Shown here piece by piece: positions 22,401 to 31,614 of a stretch of 64,000 nt of DNA (within the stretch, counting starts at the first letter, position 1; every line of letters begins with the position of its first letter). The stretch is from Plasmodium coatneyi (taxonomy: Eukaryota; Apicomplexa; Aconoidasida; Haemosporida; Plasmodiidae). Location of the stretch: positions 310,001 through 374,000 of the forward strand of contig NC_033566.1 of assembly GCF_001680005.1 (NCBI RefSeq). The letters run 5' to 3'. The translations under genes were made by a program, and so were the position numbers. The notes under the pieces were generated by a model. The model searched no databases and had not been told where the DNA came from. It saw only the letters and a program-made list of their open reading frames with translations.

Positions 22401-25400
22401 AGTACCATATGTTTCTTCTTTTCCTTCTGCTATCCCTCTTAAACAAATTAAAAATCAAGTTCAGCAAAAAATAGCAGCTATAATTGTTCAGTGTAGAGTT
22501 ATTCTCTTCGTACCTTTTGCTCTTAATAAGCTTGTCGATTTTGCTCAAAATGAACGTATAAATTTTGTACTTGTTCAATTCGCTGCAATATTTCATCCCC
22601 TTCAACATGCACCAAAAAATTCGATTAATTAGGGTTAGATTCTCATCCTTAAAATTTACTTCTACACACTTTAGCATCACGTCCAGCATCTCCAAAAAGC
22701 TATTACTAAATAAGTTATTTATCATATCAGTCACATTTTCGAATGTACTCTTTTTTACACTGTTCCTTAAATAATCACGATTTAAAATTAAGTACTCTGT
22801 CTGAAATTCGTTTCCTGCAATAATTTCTCCTCCCCACTCCGCTTCAATTTCTCTTTTTCTCCTCCTTCTTTCTTCCTCTTCTTCGTCCCCTACCATCTCT
22901 ACATGTTGGACGTTTTCCCCCCCGTCCAATTCCTCCCTATATATGCTGGAAAAGGGGAAGCTTCTCCCATCGTAGGGGTAGCCCTGCCCCGGGTGTACAA
23001 CACCATCCATGTTGGCAGACAGGTTGTTCTTCATGTTGCTCAGAAAGATATCGTTCATCCCTGTGGCCGATTCGTTACTGTTAAGGGTGCCTGGCAAGGA
23101 GTGGCTTCTTACAAGGTCGTTCTCCACGTTATTCCCGCTCTGTTGGGCCTTCCCCTGTGTAATACTCTTCTCATTCTTCTGCACGCAATACGCACCGTAC
23201 GTGCTGTTGTTGGGCGTGCTATATGCCCCTTCACCGCTCTCATTACAATAACTGCGATTTACTTTGCTCCATGTATCACCCTTTATGAGCTTATCTGGGC
23301 TGCCCCTTTTGGGAGCATCTTTACCGAAATGGATAGTCCCCTGGTTAGTGCCCCCTACAGAGCAATCATTAGTACCATTTGGCACACCGTTTTGGCTGCC
23401 ACGTGCGGCTGCATACCTACGTGAAATTATTACTTTATCTGGACTTCCACTATTCGTTGCGTTAAGCACACCACTGTATTTGTTACTGGCGTGTAGGCAA
23501 TCAATCTCTGCGTTCCTACCCTTCATACCACAGTTGTAGTCCCCATTTAATTTTTCGCAAAAGTTACCCATATCGATGCTGTTTTCGTTTATGTTATTAT
23601 CGACAGTGGGGGTGCTATTACTGCCATCTGCGTACGTGGCACTGTGGCTGTTTGGGTAGAGGCTGCCATTGGTGATGTCGCTTCCTACGCCGGTGCCACT
23701 CATTACACTTTCCTGCAGCTCGTGATTAACGCCGAGGTCGTAACCTGCGATGCTGCTCCGCGCAGATGTCGTGTCCACATTGTTCATCACGTTGCTATTA
23801 CTTAGGGGGTCCACATACATTTTACTATCTTTCGCGGATTCGTTCTGTCTCCACATAGGGAAGAAATCCGACTCCTGGTTGTTCTGGTAACCCTTTTGGA
23901 ATTCGTTCGGGTTGCTGTTCTGAGCCTGGCTACCACCGAAGGAGCTTCCAAAGTTGTTATCATACCCGTGGACGTTCGCATAGTTATTACCACTAGTATA
24001 GCTATCGCTGTTCATGTATCCACCTCTGCCAATGCGCTGTTGGTTGAACCCTACACCCTGAACCGTTTCGTTCGGCCCCTTCAACTTTTCGGCGGACGTC
24101 TCCGCGTTGCCACTTTCTGCGTTCCTCTTGGCAATCTTTATCAAAAACAGAAGAATTAAAAATTCCAATTTCAAAAAATAAATTACTGACTCACTCAAAT
24201 TGTGTCTGATCTTGTTTAGCATATTCCTCATCTGGTCAATTACAATTTCCACGTTGTCGAGAAGGAACTCGTTGTAAGGCACTTGATTGTCACGGTAGAA
24301 TAGGAAGTTCTTCTTACTTTTCGTGTTAAATAAACTTACGTACACATTTAGAAGGACATTCACGAACATGACGTTTTCGTGATTCAGGTCCTTTTCGATG
24401 GGGTGACCAATTGGGTACACACTTGTGTCACCCCCATAAGCGCAATGCAGAGACGGAGAAATAGAAGGTGCAGCATCGGCGTCCTTTCTCTGACCCTCTA
24501 TCATTTTATCTACATCTTGCATTGTTTGGAATTCCTTGTTGTTACTTTTTACGTTGTCCTCACCTCTTCTATGGAGAACATTGTGCTCCCTACTTCCTTC
24601 ACATCCCCCATTCAGCAAGGTGGAGGAGTTGGCTAATTCCACCCCCCCATTATCCTTTTTTATTTTTTTCTTCTCTTTTTCACCTCTGCGTGCACGCAGT
24701 CGCTTATTCACTTTGGCGTTAGTTTCGCTCAGCTGCACAGCACTGGCTTGGTCACCACCTGCGTTTTCAATTTCACAATTGGCACAACTTTCGACGGGAA
24801 GGCATCCTTCAGTGGAGTTCACACCCGATACGGTGTCATCACCCTGTGGCTTCTCCCCACCAGGTGTATCACCTTCTGGCAGAAATGGGCCTGCAAAAAA
24901 CGGATCGTCCGTTTTTTTGATATTTTCTCCTGCTTGTTCATTCGCGCAACTTTCGCCTTTTGCATCTTTCGACTTTTCGGGAATTTTTCTTTCCCTCCTC
25001 CTTCTTCTTCTTCTTTTCTGCAAATTGTTGCCCTCCCTTTCAGCCGAACCGGACACAGCCACGGGAGCCTTCACAGGAACAGAGGCTGACTCATTCGTTG
25101 AGTTTTTTCTCCTCTTATCGCTAAAAATATTATGGATATTATAGTAGGGGAAGCAGCTATCTTCATTTAACAATTCACTGTAGTAGGAAGATGATGTGTC
25201 ATCCTCCTCCAAATCATTTTCCTCCAGGGAAAAATAACTTTCATGTGGAAAATGAAAACTTTTGGAGAAATAATTCCAAAATATTCTATATATAAGCTCT
25301 GAAAATTTCTCATTTGGTTCTCTAAAAGTATCATACTTGGATATTAATATGCACATACAGGAGAGGGCACTTATTAAGTTGTTCAGCAGATCTGGTGGCA

Positions 25401-25863
25401 GATTGCATGAGTAATACAACAACTTAATAAACACAAGGATGTACTTTTTATAAACCCTTTCACAGATGGCTTTGAAATTCTCCTCTTCATCTTTCTGATT
25501 TTCTGCCTCTAAGTAGTATTCCCTACTCAGGTAGGAAGTTTCACTTTTGGCATTTCTCTCTTCTAATATTTCATTGTATATTATTGGGATCAATTCCATG
25601 TGACATATTTCTTTTACTATATTTGTTATGAACAAATAATGGGCTTGAAATTTTTTACATTCAAAATTTTCACACTTCTTTATGACGTCAATTAACTTCT
25701 TCTCACATTCATCTAGGCAGTTGTACTGGAACATAAACCTCTCTATGTGCTTCCTCAATTCCTCATTTCGTATTACTCCACTTACATATTGCTCGTATTT
25801 GGTAAGTACAATGTCTATGGTGATCAAATCCTCTTTCCCCTGTTCTTTACACACATTTTCCAT
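16489..25863 (-). CDS. very large conserved Plasmodium protein of unknown function
   Basis: One uninterrupted frame of 3124 residues starting from a clear ATG at 25863. I do not recognise the family. Long stretches are predominantly Leu, Ile, Phe and Lys helices, for example residues 1-230, about 1040-1480, about 1730-1880 and the last 500. They look like alpha-helical solenoid (HEAT/ARM-like) repeats by composition only. These are separated by low-complexity inserts: Gly/Asn/Ser-rich at about 620-1000, Arg-rich RRRRRRER near 285, and Lys/Ser/Gly-rich blocks such as SKSSRSKKGSSRRG. No signal peptide, transmembrane helix or catalytic motif is apparent. A nuclear or chromatin scaffold role would fit the basic inserts, but that is a guess. 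The intact 9.4 kb frame argues for a functional gene. Confidence 0.8.
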   Translation of the reverse strand: MENVCKEQGKEDLITIDIVLTKYEQYVSGVIRNEELRKHIERFMFQYNCLDECEKKLIDVIKKCENFECKKFQAHYLFITNIVKEICHMELIPIIYNEILEERNAKSETSYLSREYYLEAENQKDEEENFKAICERVYKKYILVFIKLLYYSCNLPPDLLNNLISALSCMCILISKYDTFREPNEKFSELIYRIFWNYFSKSFHFPHESYFSLEENDLEEDDTSSSYYSELLNEDSCFPYYNIHNIFSDKRRKNSTNESASVPVKAPVAVSGSAEREGNNLQKRRRRRRRERKIPEKSKDAKGESCANEQAGENIKKTDDPFFAGPFLPEGDTPGGEKPQGDDTVSGVNSTEGCLPVESCANCEIENAGGDQASAVQLSETNAKVNKRLRARRGEKEKKKIKKDNGGVELANSSTLLNGGCEGSREHNVLHRRGEDNVKSNNKEFQTMQDVDKMIEGQRKDADAAPSISPSLHCAYGGDTSVYPIGHPIEKDLNHENVMFVNVLLNVYVSLFNTKSKKNFLFYRDNQVPYNEFLLDNVEIVIDQMRNMLNKIRHNLSESVIYFLKLEFLILLFLIKIAKRNAESGNAETSAEKLKGPNETVQGVGFNQQRIGRGGYMNSDSYTSGNNYANVHGYDNNFGSSFGGSQAQNSNPNEFQKGYQNNQESDFFPMWRQNESAKDSKMYVDPLSNSNVMNNVDTTSARSSIAGYDLGVNHELQESVMSGTGVGSDITNGSLYPNSHSATYADGSNSTPTVDNNINENSIDMGNFCEKLNGDYNCGMKGRNAEIDCLHASNKYSGVLNATNSGSPDKVIISRRYAAARGSQNGVPNGTNDCSVGGTNQGTIHFGKDAPKRGSPDKLIKGDTWSKVNRSYCNESGEGAYSTPNNSTYGAYCVQKNEKSITQGKAQQSGNNVENDLVRSHSLPGTLNSNESATGMNDIFLSNMKNNLSANMDGVVHPGQGYPYDGRSFPFSSIYREELDGGENVQHVEMVGDEEEEERRRRKREIEAEWGGEIIAGNEFQTEYLILNRDYLRNSVKKSTFENVTDMINNLFSNSFLEMLDVMLKCVEVNFKDENLTLINRIFWCMLKGMKYCSELNKYKIYTFILSKIDKLIKSKRYEENNSTLNNYSCYFLLNLIFNLFKRDSRRKRRNIWYFLFEVHVNKMKRKKSTMKVNSVKGDDQKASMHPPPHNTLDVNDYMKKNKSKNSELVTKMLITSLIKSNEKNKQLKTDQVKNNSVNTSENENDLMPLYDGKNFLMNNIINFLLECCISKGCIVRFMSLRIFYTMTILFIEFIKNRSLSYEERMLKNYIVKSIYQNFFLCIFNILKEPETNIFIYMKFRNLCLSLLFICSKILSPTFLNEFYDKVISYQLCCVDHFYRCRDSVCLTDRTGEHYDDSTLKSIYAMFLSNAKDLYLFAFLMLFRNSRNVINLKILKGILKISSEEVTTILGNLVSQRDGGVSERQDRHNRQERKDKGCSTNGSINDSVSGNVCGAVSGAVSDDVNALSVDGMADGTADQEGELQNGLPSEAQNGGDCPVEAKEQTGIRRRRESNKVELFRVKNINMDDFLTSDMQIKLKVKEQNEEEKKKTAYKNLYFINIFYIGELKKLNTYENNFIYYMLNCVFCFLNIYTNRFTFFFYFIKNEGYHRNGYFDHSLNSNSNSNSSNGNRNKDIGELGQMNEQKYVLEFIQEMLTLFRNFLHIVAVMEENLISVNVETLVKKKTRGSELTNIRSLKRLVILELQKFYFIFVKLLKALFLLNRINGSCITPFEFFFFKLIQSLDNELIGVNTKRHILKFLKYFSYKKKFKDTIISRINHFHSKVRSKKKKISDIFSKKEYKRQDLYSYSIRGHDISASNAPYGDDPKGDVNSIPGGGHNHPYSYDNAFKAEGEVDEEVEESHVDAPHRVKEPPSLLPPEGANQDGKKKSTRQRSGNSSRRSRSNAKKGQPGTNNSEEAIATAIEAVPKEEDPSAKNNDAGEVEKTANQQGNATGDNVTSAEAVPGTCAIEANDANSMTTVSKSKRRKCSSAKKDEAKIDIDPSCLIGIEHPKEEENKWDATKNCKIECEVKMEPQAEVENPVSNTTEQETRRSRYGRKSGVNTKEKNFSMLIEEEHEQKRKSRRMSRIKNSSGGNAKGRNVAKKEEEVKGVGATPGSEFLGDIPGGAPSRNQPQMGNNKTCDNNNNEKNPANVTTGGFFPEEVATQRRGTTDILTNAKNDSTVNKVNGEKQILEYTNEKNWSLNIVLNCSSNMIVEMDRLNYLRKCSALSSYKDYKVEKFFYDNLELFLVSIFIFEKNTKLNNTDFFLENFDKINEVIEFCKRNNIDRGIEKIVNHLFVYLSEIKNNKKYIHGLIRLITNTLSYIPVYKISESPFFFISFCCLFKHSKKKHVNKIIIQNFIIICMNYIDTLMKRTYNRRRCRMWFRSLLQHRRSEQTEQRTTQVGQNYKKVGSSPVKSPGRKVATGVKCTVDQAVAGSVALPGITPTDGATVVAGVADVSGLNGVTPVGDASIKEQMSKSSRSKKGSSRRGASGNPRSRRSTKKGEEAATQGVTLNEGGTNQVATATVDTQGMATEGANAKRTSNYYENNCRSGRRNSGNGRVSNTMSGVAPNDYFHPQEALLFQRNMREEKEITDKLLLNLINLYINFMCSFHFYYLTFYEDNYSILKNILILGIDKILRKKSNKKLTSFALSFIYILICLLLNVKIKEEFILTLSRDKTKGQKEMRRSEKREFGKKVEHISGKSRSNENKMSDLRGTGAAANDQREKEEEKKFIVKYLINLIDEKEQGNVNQISKKKFRKNINQVLCIKNDEHLENYSFFPKMCFYKNKMDKHIDKVFHVKKKEKLAITSSLNLKENLKKLNKICVNFSYKFIFNLLSEPLGFEKNSEWLISNAFKKDMKKDTNYAKYNFLDYIMYACFYIIFRKTKLIKMVKTNYQKVSLDTQNSKKNMGNIKMKSYLYNQKKYCTLQFYLAVEILNLIFNNLKYLPFSSIKLIIDIFLNRSFLTVWVDGKKEDIINKFQKLFHNFFCDIFYLQSDKIKELPYFVYQYQKSIFLVNLVVNSVVCRKKKPVDNFLLLDILKHCFPGSDLDNHNNSSDRKNEDKRSVERSHRMLRSKKVNMPI

Positions 25864-26517
25864 ATCTTATATATTATATCAGCAAAAAAAAAAAAAAAAA
25901 AAGGGGAGGAGGGACAACGAATAAAAATTGAGGTCACCTCTAATATACTCTTACTTAAAAAAGCATGGACAAAAGGAGCTAAAAGCACTCTAACTAATCA
26001 GAACATGGTGACAACACAAATAAGAAAGTGCGTGACAGGAGGGACAGACTATTATGAAATAAAGACCAATTAAAAATAACAAAGAAAAGATAAACAAAAA
26101 AAAAAAAAAAAACATAAGTACAACTTTGCCTTTATTTTTACACATTAAAAGTTACATTTGCAAAATAGAACACCTTCAAGTGTCCCTTCACCATTCTAGC
26201 AACAGGAGTTAACCCTGTCCTCACCCACATATGGTATATGGAGAATCTCTTCAATTATTTATATCAAAAGAGATGAACACAAACAAAAAAAAGAGGCATA
26301 CATAAAAAAAAGGATTCTACTTTTATATACGTAAAAATGAAAAAAGCGATATGGGGCGTTCTTCCCGAACATGCGGTAAGCCATAGATGCAATAAGGGAG
26401 CGGCGTCTAACTCAAGTACCGCGCCTCGGGTAGCATCAGGGCACACAACGCTAAAACTTTCCTCGTTACTAAAAACGGGTTCGTAATATATAAGATATAA
26501 ATATATACCATAGCGCT

Positions 26518-26543
26518 AGCGAGAACATACGATTATGCTCGCT
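26518..26543. other. extended inverted repeat (hairpin)
   Basis: AGCGAG pairs with CTCGCT at the two ends, and CATA pairs with TATG inside. This gives a ten-base-pair stem with a two-base bulge on one side and a four-base loop (CGAT). It may be part of an unannotated structured RNA. A stem of this size can also occur by chance in 64 kb. Confidence 0.3.
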
Positions 26544-27405
26544 TTGCATGCACGATTAGACCTGGGGTGTACATATATGCAAAATACATATTTACATAAA
26601 AATGCTTATATTATACTGATATATATATTTATGATGGCTAAGCGCGTGGCTCATTGAACGCTGAGGTACAAAGGGCCATACGTAACGCTATGATTTAAAT
26701 TAGAGGCAGAATATATATACATATGTACTTACATATGCGTAGTACCTACATATATACGTAGTAATTATGCGTAGTACTTGCATGTATATACGTATATATG
26801 CATATGCGCGCCTACTTTTTGCTGCTTCTACTTCTACATCCTTGAGAAGGAAAAAAAAAAAAAAAAAAAAAAAAAGGAAAAGGAAAAAGGCTGATTTTCA
26901 CGAAACAAGGTAAAAAAAAAAGGAATTATTCATAATTAACAGTTATTTTGATAAACAATTTTTTCCCTTTATTCCTTCGAATACATAATCTACGGGATGC
27001 AATTATATATATATATATATATGATGATGCCGCGCGGCGTTATAAAATATCCGTTTTTTAAAAAAAAAAAAAAAAAAGTTCAGAATAACCACATATTAAT
27101 TTGCGCATTTCTGATAGATTCTGGAACAAATTAAACAAAAACTGTAACTACAATTTGAAGATAATCTTTTTATGTTTAAATTGTAAAAAATTTTGATTCA
27201 CAGAAGAGGAAGGAATTCTTTTTTTCGAATGGAAATGTAAAATTTTAAAGCAGCAAATATGAGTAAATAACGCGGGCGAATACCTTTTTAATCTTGTTTC
27301 GTCGTATCTCCAGAACAGGGGGGGCTTTGGGGTTTACTACATAATGCTATTTCTTAACTATGCCGTCCACTCAAATGCGTTTTTGCAGAAATACTTGCAG
27401 GACCT

Positions 27406-27469
27406 TACGAATGGGAAGAAAAGGCATCATTTATACATGCCTGCTGCGCGGGTAGTAGCCGCGTTCGTA
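27406..27469. other. perfect three-way-junction inverted repeats, candidate structured RNA
   Basis: Three nested perfect stems occur in 64 bases. The outer stem TACGAA (27406-27411) pairs with TTCGTA (27464-27469). One inner stem, AGGCAT/ATGCCT, spans 27422-27442 with a nine-base loop. The second, CGCGG/CCGCG, spans 27447-27463 with a seven-base loop and abuts the closing strand directly. It lies in a gene-free 2.4 kb region, and T-rich runs begin about 40 bases downstream. I cannot assign it to a known RNA family, and the transcribed strand is unknown. Confidence 0.35.
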
Positions 27470-28254
27470 TGATAAATATATTCACATTAGTACCACTCAT
27501 TAAGTACCTTTTATTTTTTTTTTTGTCCACCCGTTTTTTTTATATATACCCCCTTATTATACATTTTCCAATTTCTCTTTCATTTGGCGTCTTCCCCATT
27601 TTATGGAGATGAAACAAACTGCGAAACCTTTTTGCTTCCCATCGGAACAGACTTACAATCAAGTAACCGACGGAATTGCAAAAGTTATGATTGACCAAAT
27701 GAATACCAAACCGAGTTTTCCATAAAAAGAAAAACAAAATGGTAAGTCGTCATACAATGTAGGTATAAAAAAAAGAGAAAATTATTTCTGAAAATAACGT
27801 TCCAGACTTGTTCATTTCAACCCCATGCCGTCTTAATCGATTTGCTGTGCAGACACAGCGCGCGAGCAGAAAAACACGTTCGATGAAAAAAAGCCAACCC
27901 ACTACATAATCGTCCACTTTATTTAAAAAAGCTACAAACAAATAAATAAAGTTTTTTGTGAGTGGGAAATTGATTGCGAAGGGGGTATAAATAGTACGTA
28001 TGTACATATAAATACATACGTATCATGTATACCCCCCGCACACGCGGCACTGTGTATATGCGATACATGTAGGTGAACACCTCCGTGCAACAGCATACAG
28101 AGAGGCGAATTCGGCTGAGCCACTTTTAAGATTCGCTTCTCTCCACCGCGAACAAGTGTACATGTGGGGCTTCTGCGCACACTCTAGATGCTTCTGCTGC
28201 AACGTTTTACGCTGGTAACTACGTCTTCTCTTTTGCCCTCCTTGATTTACCCGA

Positions 28255-31200
28255 ATGATAGCGAAAACTTACCTGTACAACTCGTCCTCATCTGATGACG
28301 CAGACGGAGCAGTGGAGAAAGCAAGCAGCAAACCATGCGGCGAAAACTTAACTTTTAAGCGTAGAAAAATAAACAGAGAAAAGCAGAAGGGGAGTAGTAG
28401 CACCATCCAAGGGAACGTCTTTAAAAATGCGAATGCTGTTGATAAGGGAGTCGTATTTGTAAAAAGGGGAAGCAATCATCTTCCCAGAACGGACAAGGGA
28501 AAAAACGTTCCTACGAAGAGCAACTTTGAAGGAAGATACAAAAATGAAAAGCGTGCCAATAGCGTGGATACCAACTCGCAGTCGGACGAACCTGCGCGTG
28601 ATGATCAATCGGAGTCCAGCCGGAGCAGCGGGGGCGAACGTCGCTCCAAGGTAGACCAACAGCGCAGAAACATAAGAGGTAGTGACCATAGAACGCCGGA
28701 TGATAAGAAAAAGCAGGAGGAGTACTACAAAAGAAATTACGATCGAATTATGGACGAAATATGGTATTCCAAGGAAGACGATTGTGTTGATTCGTTCTAC
28801 AACATGGATATAGATTCTACTTGCCAGAAGGAGAAAAAAATGCTGGCCAATTTCTCCACACGCATGAACAGTGCAGGTAAAAAAGTAAATCAGAAAAATT
28901 TAGATAATAACTTGTGGGAACTGAATAAGCTAAAACAAGGGGGAGTGCATTCCACGTACAATAAGTTACAACTGGAAAAAATTAACGAAGCGAATAGTAC
29001 GAACGAAGTTAGGAAGGTCGTTTTAACGAGACACATAACGCCGTCTTTTATTGAAATACTAAAGAAAGACACAGATCGCGGGGAAGGGGAAACAAATGAA
29101 TACCATGAACACAACAGCGTAATTGATCAATGGAATGCCGTTTCGCATGACATGAAAAAGAGCAGCACTTCCTACTCTACTGTAGTGAAGGACGAAACTT
29201 GTGATTTTGTAAAAGCGGCAAAGAAGGGGAGCGAATTTTTAAGATATTTCAAAAACGAAAATGAGAATTCCAAGGCGAGGGACAGGTACTGGGAAATTGG
29301 GAGAAGCAAATTAGGCGAACTGCTAAAAATGTACAAGGAGAAGCAAACGAACTCGACGGAAAACTATGCGACCAGTGGTGACCTAGACGAAGATGGCGAA
29401 ACGAATACAGACATCTTCGACTACAAGAAGGACAAAATGTACAGCACTATTTTCAACCAAGAAAGTAAGAAGAAGCAAAAAAGCACTCTCCAAGATAAGG
29501 CAGATTTACTAAAACTGAAAGAATCGCTACCCATTTTTAGATCCAAAAAGGAACTGTTAGATGCAGTTTACAACAACAACATTATCATCATCGTGGGAGA
29601 AACGGGTTCTGGAAAAACGACCCAAATAGTGCAGTATTTGTATGAAGATGGTTATCATAAAAATGGAATCATTTGCTGTACACAGCCCAGAAGAGTTGCC
29701 GCCGTTTCAGTGGCCTATCGAGTGTCGCACGAAATGAACGTTGAAATAGGATCCCTAGTTGGGTACACCATCCGATTTGAGGACAACACAACGAAGGATA
29801 CCAAAATTCGCTACGTCACAGATGGTATTCTACTAAGAGAAACATTAACCGATAAGGATTTAGACAAATACAGTGTCATCATAATGGACGAGGCGCACGA
29901 AAGGTCAATCAATACAGATGTGCTCCTAGGTATATTAAAAAATATCTGTCTAAAGAGGAACGACTTAAAACTGCTAGTCACATCAGCCACCATCGACTCG
30001 AAAAAATTTTCAGAATTTTTTGGAAATGCCCCCATATATAATATACAAGGTAGAACCTTCAAGGTGCACTTAGAATATTTAAGAAGCCCATGTAATGACT
30101 ACATAGAATGTGCTGTGCAGAAGGCGATTGAAATTCACATTTCTGATAATAATTATGACAACAATTTTGGAGACATCCTAATTTTTATGACGGGGCAGGA
30201 GGACATAAATGCTACCTGCTACCTGCTCAGTGAGCGGTTTTACGAGGTGTACGAGTCGTATAAGGAATCCAAGAGTCATAAGAAAAATACGCTTAACAAG
30301 ATTAGAAGCATAATCAAGGATAAACCGGATGGATCCGGCAGAAATACAGGGGAAGATAAACTCGATCATCCGGACGATAGTAACTGCAGTGGGGACGAAA
30401 GCGACTTTGGCCCACAACCCCTTAATACAGAAAACGTCACGCAGGACGACGCGCAAAATGTGATTTACCCATTTTACGTCTTCCCCATTTATTCCCAACT
30501 GTCCAGTGAACAGCAAAGCAAGATTTTCCAAAAATACGATTTGCGAAAAATAATCGTATCAACAAATATAGCAGAAACGTCACTCACCCTGGACGGAATA
30601 AAATACGTCATCGACAGTGGGTACTGCAAATTGAAGGTGTACAATCAGAAAATAGGAATGGATGTGCTTCAAATTACGCCCATCTCGCAGGCCAATGCAA
30701 ATCAGAGATCAGGAAGAGCAGGCAGAACAGGGGCAGGTATATGCTACCGCTTATACACGGAAAATACATTCCTCTGTGATTTATACCCAAATAATATTCC
30801 AGAAATACAGAGAAGCAATTTAGCAAATGTTGTATTGTTACTAAAATCGCTAAATGTGGAAAATGTTTTTGAATTTGATTTTATTGATATACCTAGTAGG
30901 GAAAGCATTATAAATTCGCTACACGAATTATGGGTCCTGGGTGCTATAAATAATGAGGGGAATTTAACAGACATTGGGAAGAAAATGATCCTTTTCCCTC
31001 TGGATCCACCTCTCTCGAAAATTGTTATATATAGTGAAAACTTCGAATGCACCAAAGAAATTCTAATCATTGTTAGTATGCTATCCTCAGCAGCCATTTT
31101 TTTAGAAGCCAAAGAAAACAGTGAAGCTATCGAATCGAAGAAGGAAAAATTCACTGTCCCAGAAAGTGACCATCTCACATTACTAAATATCTACCTACAA

Positions 31201-31614
31201 TGGCGTTCCCATAATTACTCCCCAAGTTGGTGCTCAAAAAATTTCATTCAATATAAGTCCCTCAATAAAGCCAAGGAAGTATATTCACAACTCAGTGATA
31301 TAATTAAAACGCTAAAAATGAAAAATGTCTCTTGTAATAATAAATGGGAGTGTGTCAGAAAAACCATATGCTCTGGTTATTTTCACAACGCTGCAAAATT
31401 GAAATCCATTTCGGAGTACGTCAATTTGAGGACAAATGTGTCCTGCCATGTGCATCCCAGTTCGTCTCTATACAATATTGGCTACACCCCTGATTATGTC
31501 GTATATCAAGAAATTGTTTTCACCACAAAGGAATTCATGCGGAATGTGACTACGGTCGATCCGGAATGGCTCTGCGAACTGGGGCCACTCTTTTTTTACA
31601 TGAAAAATGTGTAA
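28255..31614 (+). CDS. pre-mRNA-splicing DEAH helicase PRP16 (DHX38)
   Basis: A single exon of 1119 residues. The DEAH-box helicase core occupies the C-terminal 700 residues: Walker A GETGSGKT at about 448-455, TQPRRVAA, DEAH at about 545-548, SAT at about 577, and QRSGRAGRTG at about 815. The winged-helix, ratchet and OB regions follow to the C-terminus. Among spliceosomal DEAH proteins the N-terminus and the RNYDRIMDEIWY block suit PRP16, which drives remodelling after the first transesterification step. An acidic low-complexity insert of about 60 residues (around 680-740) interrupts the second RecA domain just before YPFYVFPIYSQL. The first 400 residues are polar and poorly conserved, as usual for this family. 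From memory, PRP16 sits close to ferrochelatase and P92 in P. falciparum, in agreement with this order. Confidence 0.9.
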   Translation: MIAKTYLYNSSSSDDADGAVEKASSKPCGENLTFKRRKINREKQKGSSSTIQGNVFKNANAVDKGVVFVKRGSNHLPRTDKGKNVPTKSNFEGRYKNEKRANSVDTNSQSDEPARDDQSESSRSSGGERRSKVDQQRRNIRGSDHRTPDDKKKQEEYYKRNYDRIMDEIWYSKEDDCVDSFYNMDIDSTCQKEKKMLANFSTRMNSAGKKVNQKNLDNNLWELNKLKQGGVHSTYNKLQLEKINEANSTNEVRKVVLTRHITPSFIEILKKDTDRGEGETNEYHEHNSVIDQWNAVSHDMKKSSTSYSTVVKDETCDFVKAAKKGSEFLRYFKNENENSKARDRYWEIGRSKLGELLKMYKEKQTNSTENYATSGDLDEDGETNTDIFDYKKDKMYSTIFNQESKKKQKSTLQDKADLLKLKESLPIFRSKKELLDAVYNNNIIIIVGETGSGKTTQIVQYLYEDGYHKNGIICCTQPRRVAAVSVAYRVSHEMNVEIGSLVGYTIRFEDNTTKDTKIRYVTDGILLRETLTDKDLDKYSVIIMDEAHERSINTDVLLGILKNICLKRNDLKLLVTSATIDSKKFSEFFGNAPIYNIQGRTFKVHLEYLRSPCNDYIECAVQKAIEIHISDNNYDNNFGDILIFMTGQEDINATCYLLSERFYEVYESYKESKSHKKNTLNKIRSIIKDKPDGSGRNTGEDKLDHPDDSNCSGDESDFGPQPLNTENVTQDDAQNVIYPFYVFPIYSQLSSEQQSKIFQKYDLRKIIVSTNIAETSLTLDGIKYVIDSGYCKLKVYNQKIGMDVLQITPISQANANQRSGRAGRTGAGICYRLYTENTFLCDLYPNNIPEIQRSNLANVVLLLKSLNVENVFEFDFIDIPSRESIINSLHELWVLGAINNEGNLTDIGKKMILFPLDPPLSKIVIYSENFECTKEILIIVSMLSSAAIFLEAKENSEAIESKKEKFTVPESDHLTLLNIYLQWRSHNYSPSWCSKNFIQYKSLNKAKEVYSQLSDIIKTLKMKNVSCNNKWECVRKTICSGYFHNAAKLKSISEYVNLRTNVSCHVHPSSSLYNIGYTPDYVVYQEIVFTTKEFMRNVTTVDPEWLCELGPLFFYMKNV

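Larger units (their letters stand above)
25864..28254. other. 2.4 kb gene-free stretch with strong inverted repeats
   Basis: This divergent region lies between the start of the 3124-residue gene (leftward) and PRP16 (rightward), so it includes both promoters. It is unusually long for this window. It holds an A25 run at 26851-26875, alternating purine/pyrimidine DNA at about 26705-26812 (repeated GTAGTA / TATACGTA / CATATG), a GCCGCGCGGC palindrome near 27028, and two notable predicted stem-loop groups listed separately. No protein-coding exon could be supported. Confidence 0.5.

Noticed and set aside
16489..25863. Long plus-strand frames inside the 3124-residue gene
   Set aside because: They are antisense shadows of a low-complexity coding strand (Ser/Leu/Phe-rich) with no motifs.
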